NCBI GenBank assembly: GCA_965217075.1
Contig: CBDCHC010000010.1
Location: 124,001 to 188,000 of the forward strand
Length of the DNA stretch: 64,000 nt
Direction of reading: 5' to 3'
From: CBDCHC01 sp965217075
GTDB taxonomy: Bacteria; Pseudomonadota; Gammaproteobacteria; PS1; Pseudothioglobaceae
Within the stretch, counting starts at the first letter, position 1; each line of letters begins with the position of its first letter. Position numbers and translations under genes: made by a program. The notes beneath the pieces were generated by a model. That model was not told where the DNA came from. It did not search any database and was given only the letters and a program-made list of their open reading frames with translations. Shown here piece by piece: positions 56,497 to 64,000 of this stretch.

Positions 56497-57176
56497 TTAT
56501 CAGTAATTATCTCTTTAGAATTATAAATAGTAGTAGTTTTATTGTTATTTATTAATAATAAAAAACCATTGTCATCTACACCAGCACTTAAGTATATAGC
56601 ATTATTATATTTAATTTTAATTTTATTTTGTATTAAATAGTCATATTGTTGCCATTTAGCTGCAAAATAGTTAAAACCAGTAGTGGTGAATTTTTCTAAG
56701 TAGGTAAAGATTTTATCTGCTATAGTAAGAATAAGTACTTTTTTATCTAGGGTATATCCAATGCTACCAAAATTATTGCTAATTATATTAATGCCAATGC
56801 CAATAATAATATATTGTATGTTACCAATAACTTGATTTTCAATTAAGATTCCAGCTAATTTTTTATTTTTTATATAAATATCATTAGGCCATTTTATAGC
56901 TAACTCCTGTAGTTTATAGTTGTTTTTTAAGATTTTTAGTATAGCTAAAGCTATAATTAAACTGAGACCAGAGATATTAGTAACAGTGCTAAATTTAGTT
57001 TTAATAGAGAATAATGCTTGTTGTTCTTCTGTTAACCAGCTACGATTATATTGACCTCTACCTTTAGTTTGTTTGTTTGTTATACATAGCTGGTTTTTAT
57101 TGCTTGGTAGTTGTTTGTACAAAAAATTATTAGTACTATCTAATATATCAAATTCAAATATTTCTAATTGAGGCAT
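56481..57176 (-). CDS. birA: Biotin--[acetyl-CoA-carboxylase] ligase
   Basis: The 231-residue protein is a class I biotin ligase. It has DSTNNFLY, the biotinyl-AMP loop GRGQYNRSW, IKWPNDIYIKNKKLAGILIE and GIGINI. It lacks the N-terminal helix-turn-helix of E. coli BirA, so it should attach biotin without acting as a repressor. It starts the birA-lptB-tsaD operon and is divergent from truA. Confidence 0.93.
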   Translation of the reverse strand: MPQLEIFEFDILDSTNNFLYKQLPSNKNQLCITNKQTKGRGQYNRSWLTEEQQALFSIKTKFSTVTNISGLSLIIALAILKILKNNYKLQELAIKWPNDIYIKNKKLAGILIENQVIGNIQYIIIGIGINIISNNFGSIGYTLDKKVLILTIADKIFTYLEKFTTTGFNYFAAKWQQYDYLIQNKIKIKYNNAIYLSAGVDDNGFLLLINNNKTTTIYNSKEIITDKCNIL

Positions 57177-57221
57177 TATTTATTTATTATTGTATAATTG
57201 ATAAATTTTAACAATAAATTA

Positions 57222-57962
57222 ATGAAATTTGTAGCAGGAGTTGAATATTGTGGTAGAAATTTTCATGGTTGGCAAATACAAGAAAAAACAAGAACAGTGC
57301 AAGAAGAAGTAGAACATGCTTTAGCTAAAATAGCTAATCATAAGATTAGAGTTTTTTGCGCTGGTAGAACAGATAGTGGAGTACATGCTATAGAACAATG
57401 TATTCATTTTTGTAGCAATACAAAGCGTGATAACCAACAATGGGTTTTTGGTGCTAATAGATATTTAGCTAAAGATGTAAATTTATTATGGATTAAAACT
57501 ACTACTGATAGCTTTCATGCTAGATTTAATGCTATCGCTAGAGAGTATAAATATATAATTTACAATCATAACGTGCGTAGTTCATTGAGAGAAAAACGTA
57601 GCTTATGGATTAAAAAAAACTTAGATGTTCAATCCATGCAATTAGCAGCAAATTATTTAATTGGCACACATGATTTTACTAGTTTTAGAGGCAGTGGTTG
57701 TCAAGCAAAAAGCAGCATTAAAACTATCATATTTATTAATATAGTTAAAATAGATAAAGAAATAATTATAAATATTAAAGCCAATGCTTTTTTATACCAT
57801 ATGGTGCGTAATATTGTAGGAACGCTGATTAACATTGGTTTAGGCGCTAATGATATAAATCATATGCAAAAAGTTTTACAAACAAAGAATAGAGAAAAGG
57901 CAGGTATAAATGTTAAAGCACATGGGCTTTATTTTGTTAAAGCATTTTATGATAAAATTTAA
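57222..57962 (+). CDS. truA: tRNA pseudouridine synthase A
   Basis: From ATG 57222 the 246-residue protein has the TruA motifs GVEYCGRNFHGWQIQ, the catalytic CAGRTDSGVHA with its Asp, FHARFNAIAREYKYIIYN and FLYHMVRNIVGTLI. It forms pseudouridine at positions 38-40 of tRNA anticodon stems. A TTG-initiated extension to 57198 is unlikely. It is followed directly by tRNA-Val. Confidence 0.95.
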   Translation: MKFVAGVEYCGRNFHGWQIQEKTRTVQEEVEHALAKIANHKIRVFCAGRTDSGVHAIEQCIHFCSNTKRDNQQWVFGANRYLAKDVNLLWIKTTTDSFHARFNAIAREYKYIIYNHNVRSSLREKRSLWIKKNLDVQSMQLAANYLIGTHDFTSFRGSGCQAKSSIKTIIFINIVKIDKEIIINIKANAFLYHMVRNIVGTLINIGLGANDINHMQKVLQTKNREKAGINVKAHGLYFVKAFYDKI

Positions 57963-57967
57963 ATAAT

Positions 57968-58044
57968 AGTCGCGTAACTCAGCTGGTTAGAGTGTCACCT
58001 TGACATGGTGGAAGTCGGTGGTTCGAATCCACTCGCGACTACCA
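57968..58044 (+). tRNA. tRNA-Val(GAC)
   Basis: A full cloverleaf: the acceptor arms AGTCGCG and CGCGACT pair, the anticodon loop TTGACAT presents GAC, and the T arm GGTGGTTCGAATCCACT is followed by encoded ACCA. The CRISPR array begins 40 bases downstream, so the CRISPR-Cas locus abuts a tRNA gene. Confidence 0.95.
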
Positions 58045-58083
58045 AAAATAATTTTATTGCTTAAAGCAGGTAGCTATTGATAT

Positions 58084-59500
58084 TTTCTAAGCCGCCTGTG
58101 TAGCGGTTAATATAATTTGCAAAAGGTGTCAAAACTGGAGGTATTTCTAAGCCGCCTGTGTAGCGGTTAATATGTATAGTCCGTGTTTGTCATTTTTTGG
58201 CAAATTTCTAAGCCGCCTGTGTAGCGGTTAATCAAAATCGGGTTGAGGCGGTGCAGGTGGTGCATTTCTAAGCCGCCTGTGTAGCGGTTAATATCAAATG
58301 TAACTGATATGAGAAGTATGTTTTGTTTCTAAGCCGCCTGTGTAGCGGTTAATATAAAACTTACAATTTTAGGTGTAACAAGACTTGTTTCTAAGCCGCC
58401 TGTGTAGCGGTTAATCAAAGTGGTAAAGAAACTTTACCGGAGGGGGTTTTCTAAGCCGCCTGTGTAGCGGTTAATAGCTTATAAATTTAATCAAGATATA
58501 GGTAATTTTTCTAAGCCGCCTGTGTAGCGGTTAATTACTACTAATTATTTTAGCACTACAATTAAGTTTTCTAAGCCGCCTGTGTAGCGGTTAATATAAT
58601 AGAGTGAAAAATGATTATTCAAAAGAATTTTCTAAGCCGCCTGTGTAGCGGTTAATTGCTTATAAATTTAATCAAGATATTAGCAATTTTTCTAAGCCGC
58701 CTGTGTAGCGGTTAATTGATGTAAATAATTTAAAAAAATATGATGCAATTTCTAAGCCGCCTGTGTAGCGGTTAATAACAAAATATTACAGCGGTTGTAT
58801 ATGATAAATTTCTAAGCCGCCTGTGTAGCGGTTAATCACCTATGACTACTGTTGCTATTGTAGATATTGTTTCTAAGCCGCCTGTGTAGCGGTTAATTGC
58901 TTATAAATTTAATCAAGATATAGGTAATTTTTCTAAGCCGCCTGTGTAGCGGTTAATAGCTGAAAAAATAGAGGAAGAAACTAAAAAAAATTTCTAAGCC
59001 GCCTGTGTAGCGGTTAATCCATCTGTCGTTATTTTATCGCTAAATTTTGTTTTCTAAGCCGCCTGTGTAGCGGTTAATATAAAAGAAAATTATGTTGAGA
59101 TACGCAGTACTTTTCTAAGCCGCCTGTGTAGCGGTTAATTTATCACCCCATGTGCCACCAAAAAAACAAGATTTCTAAGCCGCCTGTGTAGCGGTTAATT
59201 TTGACTATCAATTATTAATGCGTTAATTTTTTTTCTAAGCCGCCTGTGTAGCGGTTAATTTACAGACACAAATAAAAATATTGTGATTAGCTTTCTAAGC
59301 CGCCTGTGTAGCGGTTAATTTATTATTAATTTGAATTGCTGTATCGACTTTTTTTCTAAGCCGCCTGTGTAGCGGTTAATAGCCAATTTTAACTCAATAT
59401 CAACAAAACTAATTTCTAAGCCGCCTGTGTAGCGGTTAATTGCTCATGAATTTAATCAAGATATTGGTGACTTTTCTAAGCCGCCTGTGTAGCGGTTAAT
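58084..59500 (-). CRISPR. Type I-F CRISPR array, 24 identical repeats, 23 spacers
   Basis: A 28-bp repeat occurs 24 times, at 60-62 base spacing (spacers 32-34). All copies look identical, even the one farthest from the leader. In the transcribed (minus) sense the repeat contains the hairpin CCGC-TACACAG-GCGG and ends with the 8-nt handle CTTAGAAA, the type I-F arrangement cut by Cas6f. The leader is on the cas6f side, so the spacer at 59441-59472 should be newest. Four spacers (58476-58507, 58657-58688, 58898-58929, 59441-59472) are near-identical variants of one sequence. Confidence 0.98.
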
Positions 59501-59631
59501 AGTAATTTTAAACGAAAAAAATAAGTTGTAATAATGATTTAGGTAAAAAACAATATTTATACCAATGTTTTTTATCATTATTACAACTATTTGATTTTTA
59601 ACAAATTTTTAAAGAGCAACCAAATCAATGG
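59501..59631 (-). promoter_or_regulatory. CRISPR leader with a 15-bp inverted repeat
   Basis: The AT-rich region between the leader-end repeat and cas6f should carry the array promoter and the sites for spacer integration. AGTTGTAATAATGAT at 59524-59538 is repeated in perfect reverse complement at 59574-59588, with a 35-base gap. Transcription of the array runs leftward. The inverted repeat could be a regulator site, a hairpin ending the cas transcript, or a binding site for the adaptation machinery. Confidence 0.7.
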
Positions 59632-60210
59632 TTAAAAGATTGGCACACTCGCTGTTTTGCTAAGCCCAAAATTATTAAATTCACCAATAATAGGGTTATC
59701 TTGCATTTTGCCAAAATGTAAATAAATTCTGTATAACCCACCTTTGGAGCTGTTTAATTCCAAATATGGATTATCCAAACTTGTTGCCAACATTTTTTTC
59801 CGATATTGATTTTTATACGCTTGAACCTCTTTATCTGTTTTTAACTCGCCATTATTTTGCTGATATGCAACCCGCTGTTTTAACTTTTTTTCATCCATAC
59901 TTTGACGAATGCGAGAGATAACTTGATAACCCTTTATTTCATTAGGTACAGCTGTAATCCCACTCACTTTACAGTAGCCAGACAAACCACCCAACCAATG
60001 CAGATTTTGTAATTTTTCTAAATCGCTTTGGTCGGAATGAATACGAATAATATCACCTAACTTATCGCCCTCTTTCGGAAAACTTACACCAATATTTTTA
60101 CTTTTTAAATCCCAAATTGCTTTGTGGAATTTTTGATAGATTTTATTGCGTAATGTTGGCAGATTAAATTCTTTATCTGGTTGTATTTTTAACTCTTGAT
60201 AATAGTTCAT
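59632..60210 (-). CDS. cas6f: CRISPR endoribonuclease Cas6f (Csy4)
   Basis: The 192-residue protein matches Cas6f. The catalytic histidine falls at residue 29 as in Pseudomonas Csy4. An arginine/lysine-rich stretch (residues 98-113) fits the RNA-hairpin-binding helix, and the C-terminus has the family's GLSKTASVP. It cuts pre-crRNA at the base of each repeat hairpin and stays bound to the 3' stem-loop. It is last in the cas operon and overlaps cas5fv by four bases. Confidence 0.93.
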   Translation of the reverse strand: MNYYQELKIQPDKEFNLPTLRNKIYQKFHKAIWDLKSKNIGVSFPKEGDKLGDIIRIHSDQSDLEKLQNLHWLGGLSGYCKVSGITAVPNEIKGYQVISRIRQSMDEKKLKQRVAYQQNNGELKTDKEVQAYKNQYRKKMLATSLDNPYLELNSSKGGLYRIYLHFGKMQDNPIIGEFNNFGLSKTASVPIF

Positions 60211-61259
60211 TTTGAAATCTCCTTAATGCTGATTTTTCCATCTACAAAAGCCAAGCCTTTTTTACCTAAATAAAAACTAGAAACGCCAGCATCATAAATC
60301 ATTGAGCGAATTTCTTTTGCCCTATCCTCTGAAATATCTAATCTAATATCTAGCTCGCCACTGGCTTTGGTCATTAGATTTTTAGTTTTACCCTCTCCTT
60401 TTACAAAAGTTTCATGGATATATGGGTTGCCAAAAATTATTTTTTTATCTCCTGAGGTAAATCTATCCATAAAATCTTTTTTGGTAAAACCTCTTTTAGA
60501 TATTCCGCTAATACCACCAACTTTAGTTTTTGCATTATCCATATTATATTTTTTAGAAAGCTTTTCTAATTGCAAATATAGGGCGGAAGCATATAAACTA
60601 ATAACAATAATTTCTTTTTTTGCATTAAGGTAATTTTCCTCAAATATATCTTTTTTACTCAAAGCTTTGTCATTTTTAAAATGGCTTTCAAATATTTGAA
60701 ATACTTTAACAAAATTATCATTATTTTTAATTGTTTTTTCTTTATTTAAAAATTCTAAACGATTAATAATGGTAACTGGGTCTAGAGAAATATCGTTAAT
60801 TACAAAATTATCATTGATAATAAAATCTAATAATTCATCAATATTTAATGCCAAAATGCCAAAAAACTCTTTGGAATAATCAGAATTAAATATAACATCA
60901 TTATATTTTATACTGCCAGTAAATGAATTTTGATCGGTACTGCCTGATATATTTCTAAGATAAGTCATTTCTTGGGTTAATTGTGGATTGTCTTCACAAC
61001 TAACTTTATTTTCAATATCTTTAAAATAATAATAATCACTCGCTCTTGATTGATAAAGTTTTCTTTGGTCGCCAACTAAACGATTTAAAATACCCATTAC
61101 TGTGTCTTTAGTAATTTCTCGTTTAAGAAAATTTTTCTCATTCTTGAGACTAGTCATTGAAGCAATATATTTCCTGCCCTTTTTTGGCATAGGCTCGTTG
61201 TTGTCGCCATCTAAAAAAGAATTACGCCAACAAGAGTCGTAATGAATAGTTATTTTCAT
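60207..61259 (-). CDS. cas5fv: Type I-F2 Cascade subunit Cas5fv
   Basis: The 350-residue protein begins MKITIHYDSCWRNSFLDGD, characteristic of Cas5fv of the minimal I-Fv (I-F2) system described in Shewanella putrefaciens. There Cas5fv caps the crRNA 5' handle and takes over PAM reading from the missing large subunit. Order (cas3-cas7fv-cas5fv-cas6f-array) and the absence of a cas8f gene between cas3 and cas6f fit I-F2. It starts eight bases after cas7fv and overlaps cas6f. Confidence 0.88.
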   Translation of the reverse strand: MKITIHYDSCWRNSFLDGDNNEPMPKKGRKYIASMTSLKNEKNFLKREITKDTVMGILNRLVGDQRKLYQSRASDYYYFKDIENKVSCEDNPQLTQEMTYLRNISGSTDQNSFTGSIKYNDVIFNSDYSKEFFGILALNIDELLDFIINDNFVINDISLDPVTIINRLEFLNKEKTIKNNDNFVKVFQIFESHFKNDKALSKKDIFEENYLNAKKEIIVISLYASALYLQLEKLSKKYNMDNAKTKVGGISGISKRGFTKKDFMDRFTSGDKKIIFGNPYIHETFVKGEGKTKNLMTKASGELDIRLDISEDRAKEIRSMIYDAGVSSFYLGKKGLAFVDGKISIKEISK

Positions 61260-61267
61260 AACACCTC

Positions 61268-62222
61268 CTATTTATCTTTAGCATAAAAATAAGTCGCAAA
61301 TTCTTCTTCTTTATTTGGATTTGTACTATCTGCATCGGTATTTTTAAAACGCATCATTTGATTGCTATTGTTATAATCAATTTCTAATTCAGAAACATAC
61401 ATATAACCTTTGGCTTGGCGAATAGTTAAGTTTTTCATCATATCCAAAGTTTCATCAATCAAAATACCAATTGCCACTTCATCCAATAAAACACCATTTT
61501 CTCCTTCTTCAAAAATAGTCCCACCACGCACATAATTTTCATGAAAAGTTGCTTTTGGCTCTAAACTTGGATTGAGTGATTTAATAAAATCTTGAATTTG
61601 CTGGGCTACTTCCTCGCCTTGACCCTCTTTTATAATCATAGCGGCTCGGTCAAATTTATTATCAAGTGCGATGAATTGTAATTGCTCTATACTGATTGAA
61701 CCGTGAGAAGTGTATTTTGTATCGCCAAAGGTTGTTTTTGAAAAAAAAGATGAACTGTCTCGCTCCCCTGCTTGTCCAAATTGCTCAAAATTACCATTTT
61801 TCAACTCATCAAACGAAATCTTCAATTAAAAGTGGCGAGGTGCGTTTGCATTGTGACGATGGCACAACAAAACCACGCATTAAGCCCGTAATTGAAGCAA
61901 TTACAGGTGTTAAATCTTTTTCTTTGGCAAAATGCAAATCAAAGGCTTGATTTCTAAATAGATGATGGCGAATGCAATTTTGACTTATATACAAAGGATT
62001 TTCCTTAAAGTCAATATCAGTTACCTCCTTTTTATATTTATAACCTGTTTCTTCTTTGACTCTGCCCGTAAGATTTGTGTATCCTCTTAATTTTGGTAGT
62101 GTATGATTATCTACCGTTTTGCCCTCATTGCTTAGTGTAGTAGGACCATTCCAATTAACTACGCCGTGACCTAGTGCGGTAATTTCAAAATCAACGCTTT
62201 TTATACCTTCTATCTTTTTCAT
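61268..62222 (-). pseudogene. cas7fv: Type I-F2 Cascade backbone Cas7fv, split by a one-base frameshift
   Basis: The first frame (62222-61809, 137 residues; GIKSVDFEITALGHGVVNWN to CKRTSPLLIEDFV) and the second (61825-61268, 185 residues; NGNFEQFGQAGERDSSSFFSK to the end) are the two parts of one Cas7fv of about 317 residues. They join as ...LLIEDFV-DELKNGNFEQ if one base is removed from TTT at 61811-61813 (minus-sense GTTTGATGAG). The second frame can only restart at a TTG right after a stop, so a natural gene pair is unlikely. Cas7fv coats the crRNA; without it no interference complex forms. Confidence 0.85.
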
Positions 62223-62280
62223 ATTTTTTTTCTCCTAATTATGAAATTTAAAAATGTGTTTCAAGATGAACACAGTTTGT

Positions 62281-62309
62281 ATTTTATACATTGAAATCAA
62301 ATGTGTCAT
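62281..62309 (-). promoter_or_regulatory. Predicted sigma-70 promoter of the cas7fv-cas5fv-cas6f operon
   Basis: On the minus strand ATGACA (62304-62309) and TAAAAT (62281-62286) stand 17 bases apart, each one mismatch from the -35 and -10 consensus. A start near 62274 would give a leader of about 50 bases before cas7fv, which has AGGAGA upstream of its ATG. The spacer between the boxes is the sequence matched by the mini-array spacer. Confidence 0.6.
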
Positions 62310-62348
62310 ATTTTTAATTAGTTTTTTAATAATAATATAAAATACTAT

Positions 62349-62422
62349 CCAATTCGCCACATAGGCGACTTAGAAAATTGAAATCAATTTTGTGCTTTAC
62401 CGCCACATAGGCGGCTGTTTTA
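62349..62422 (+). CRISPR. Degenerate two-repeat mini-array, candidate cas-regulating crRNA
   Basis: Two diverged copies of the crRNA-sense repeat lie in the cas3-cas7fv intergenic region. Copy 1 is 62349-62376 (20 of 28 positions as in the array; handle CTTAGAAA exact; hairpin CGCC-ACATA-GGCG). Copy 2 is 62395-62422 (hairpin CCGCC-ACATA-GGCGG kept, handle lost). Between them is an 18-base spacer (62377-62394). Cas6f cutting would give a crRNA with normal ends but a short guide. A T-rich tract after copy 2 could end transcription. A TATAAAAT at 62336-62343 may serve as its -10, though a good -35 is lacking. Confidence 0.75.
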
Positions 62423-62425
62423 TCT

Positions 62426-64000
62426 TTATTTATTTTTTACTTTAGAAATCGCCATAATTCCAATTGATTGATTAATGCCTTTGATATAATAAATAGCCTC
62501 ATCGTCTGCTACTAAACCATCTATATTGTTTAAAGTATCTTTAGTGTAACTCACATAAATTGGTGTTTCTGGATCTCTTGATTTTTCCAAATATAATTTG
62601 CCTTTATGTTTTGTATTGGCTTTAACTTTATAAGATTCAATATCATTGATCAAATTATGATGTTTTTTAATCATAAAACCTAAAGCATTTTCCTCGTCAC
62701 CATAACTAGTAATTTCATTAACTCCTAGCGTTATCGCCTCTGGTAAATATTCATTTAAAACCTCATTATTTTGCACATCATAAATTGCCATTTGCACAAA
62801 CCGACTATTACCGCGTAAAGAATGTTTTTTAATTTTAATATTGCTTTCCTTGGATAATTTTATACGTTTTGGTTCAAAAATATTATTTTCAATTACTCCA
62901 ACGCTATCGCTCAATAAAGTTATAAAGTCATCTTCTATTATTTTTAAATAACTATCAGTCTTGTAAAACTCCTGATACCATTCATATAAATCTGTAATTG
63001 TTGTTGTTTTAGCATTTTCTATTTTATTTTGCAAAAAATCAATCCAAATTTTAGTGCTTTGCCATTGAAAGTCTCTATTTAGTGAATAAGCAACACCTTT
63101 TAATCTGCCACCACTTATATTGTCAGTAAGTGCGATTGTTAAAGTAGCCACTTCAAATTCTGCAAAGCGATTTAACCTACCTAATCTCTGCAAAATGTTT
63201 TCTGCTGGTGCCATTTCGCTAATCATATTTTGACAACTGATATTTAGTGCTGCTTGAATAATTGGACCACTTCGCACAATATCAAACTGATGATTGCCAT
63301 TTTTTTCAAAACTACTAATCACTTTATCAAAAATCTCTTTTCTGTCTTGTGGGGTGAATTTAGAGTGCGTTAAAAGGCTGTTTTCGCCCTCTTGATTTTT
63401 GATAAAACTCTTTTGGGCTGTGGTTGCGGTGTTGCTAATCACAAATGAATTTTTAGCCATTTTTTGATAAAGTGGATTATTTTCATCTTCCAAAGATTCA
63501 TCATAATTTACAAATTCAATCTGATATTTTTTATCATTAAAACTTGCAATTCCTTCAATATCATCTTCATTGATGCCTAAAAATTCTTTTACAAAATAAT
63601 AATTTGGTGTTGCTGAAACTAGCAAGGTATTTGGTTGAATTTCTTCATTTTGTTGTATTTTTTTACATTTTATAAGTTCAGCAAATAAAATATTAAACCC
63701 AGCCATTGGGGAGTATTCGTGAAACTCATCAAAAACGATAGTTGAATTCATAAAAAGGGTTAAATTGCTAATATTTCTATGGGTAGTAATGCCGTTAATA
63801 ATTTGGTCAATCGTGGTTAAAACAATATCGCCTTTAAAATGCTCTTGTGTTTTTAATTTAAAATCTTCTTTTTCTTGATCAGTTTGTTGTTTATTGGTAT
63901 ATTTAAACTCTCCTGTGTGAATTTCTATTAATGCATTTGGTAAATACTCATCACTACTCAAATCTTTAAACAAACTTTGACAAATTGCCACTCTTGGGCA
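62426..64000 (-). CDS. cas3: CRISPR helicase-nuclease Cas3, C-terminal part (runs off right edge)
   Basis: The frame is open through the window end; about 524 residues are seen. Helicase motifs are clear: FDEFHEYSP (motif II, DEFH, usual in type I-F), LLVSATPNYYF (motif III) and ILQRLGRLNRF (motif VI). In type I-F this is normally fused to Cas2 and an HD nuclease at the N-terminal side, which would lie beyond 64000, with cas1 next. It unwinds and degrades DNA marked by Cascade. The cas7fv gene starts 203 bases downstream with its own promoter and the mini-array in between. Confidence 0.92.
   Translation of the reverse strand, partial: CPRVAICQSLFKDLSSDEYLPNALIEIHTGEFKYTNKQQTDQEKEDFKLKTQEHFKGDIVLTTIDQIINGITTHRNISNLTLFMNSTIVFDEFHEYSPMAGFNILFAELIKCKKIQQNEEIQPNTLLVSATPNYYFVKEFLGINEDDIEGIASFNDKKYQIEFVNYDESLEDENNPLYQKMAKNSFVISNTATTAQKSFIKNQEGENSLLTHSKFTPQDRKEIFDKVISSFEKNGNHQFDIVRSGPIIQAALNISCQNMISEMAPAENILQRLGRLNRFAEFEVATLTIALTDNISGGRLKGVAYSLNRDFQWQSTKIWIDFLQNKIENAKTTTITDLYEWYQEFYKTDSYLKIIEDDFITLLSDSVGVIENNIFEPKRIKLSKESNIKIKKHSLRGNSRFVQMAIYDVQNNEVLNEYLPEAITLGVNEITSYGDEENALGFMIKKHHNLINDIESYKVKANTKHKGKLYLEKSRDPETPIYVSYTKDTLNNIDGLVADDEAIYYIKGINQSIGIMAISKVKNK

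Noticed and set aside
61268..61825. The second half of Cas7fv as a separate natural gene.
   Set aside because: Its only start is a TTG directly after a stop, with no ribosome binding site, and removal of one base gives a continuous Cas7fv.
62395..62430. Hairpin CCGCC-ACATA-GGCGG with T-rich tail read simply as a terminator.
   Set aside because: Its stem-loop matches the CRISPR repeat hairpin at 14 of 16 positions and it is paired with a second repeat copy carrying the exact 8-nt handle. It may also end transcription, but a plain terminator does not explain the upstream copy.
1..64000. Explaining all homopolymer frameshifts as sequencing error.
   Set aside because: Many intact genes contain equal or longer runs, such as A10 in uvrC, and most lesions cluster in one functional module; error remains possible for single sites but not as the general cause.

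Overview
This 64 kb window is AT-rich bacterial DNA (about 30% G+C by eye). It most resembles a sulfur-oxidising gammaproteobacterium of the SUP05/Thioglobaceae type, possibly host-associated. This is inferred from gene content: the end of a respiratory nitrate reductase operon (narH-narJ-narI) carrying a DsrC-like gene, a flavocytochrome c sulfide dehydrogenase (fccAB), an octaheme hydroxylamine-oxidoreductase-like cytochrome, and a compact gammaproteobacterial housekeeping set. Several genes are decaying, as in reductive symbiont genomes.

Layout: 1-2968 nar operon tail plus an HPP membrane protein. 2969-3893 degraded DNA including a piece of a second yebC. 3894-10468 a redox module in which only fccAB and a cytochrome b are intact; the Crp/Fnr regulator, the octaheme cytochrome, a TPR protein, a diheme cytochrome c and a DUF1924 cytochrome all carry frameshifts. 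10586-33623 core genes: yebC, nadA, ttcA-like, hemW, rdgB, rpiA, a SulP transporter, an exported Hsp20, copZ/copA, aroC, glnA, mlaC-murA-hisG-hisD, uvrC, a DUF302/SUMF1/lipoprotein operon and bioD. 33949-36129 dsbD with a duplicated N-terminal domain. 36208-44147 tyrS fused in operon to a four-gene defence-like cassette (cytosine methyltransferase, ParB-like protein, SNF2 helicase, DUF3883 PD-(D/E)XK-like nuclease), then a fructosamine-kinase-family gene next to tmRNA. 44779-49010 envelope glycan/lipid genes. 49007-57962 core genes, including a rubredoxin.

57968-64000 is a tRNA-Val followed by a compact type I-F2 (I-Fv) CRISPR-Cas locus: a 24-repeat array, leader, cas6f, cas5fv, cas7fv (frameshifted) and the 3' part of cas3.

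Two CRISPR observations stand out. First, the cas3-cas7fv intergenic region holds a two-repeat degenerate mini-array. Its 18-nt spacer matches (15 of 18, first 11 perfect) the DNA between the -10 and -35 boxes of the predicted cas7fv promoter about 90 bp away. This is the expected layout of a crRNA-guided autorepressor of the cas operon. Second, four spacers in the main array are variants of one sequence that translates as the A-[YH]-[KE]-FNQDI-[GS]-[ND] core of DUF285/BspA-like repeats. The GG PAM expected for type I-F would be the last two bases of the conserved Trp codon of that repeat.
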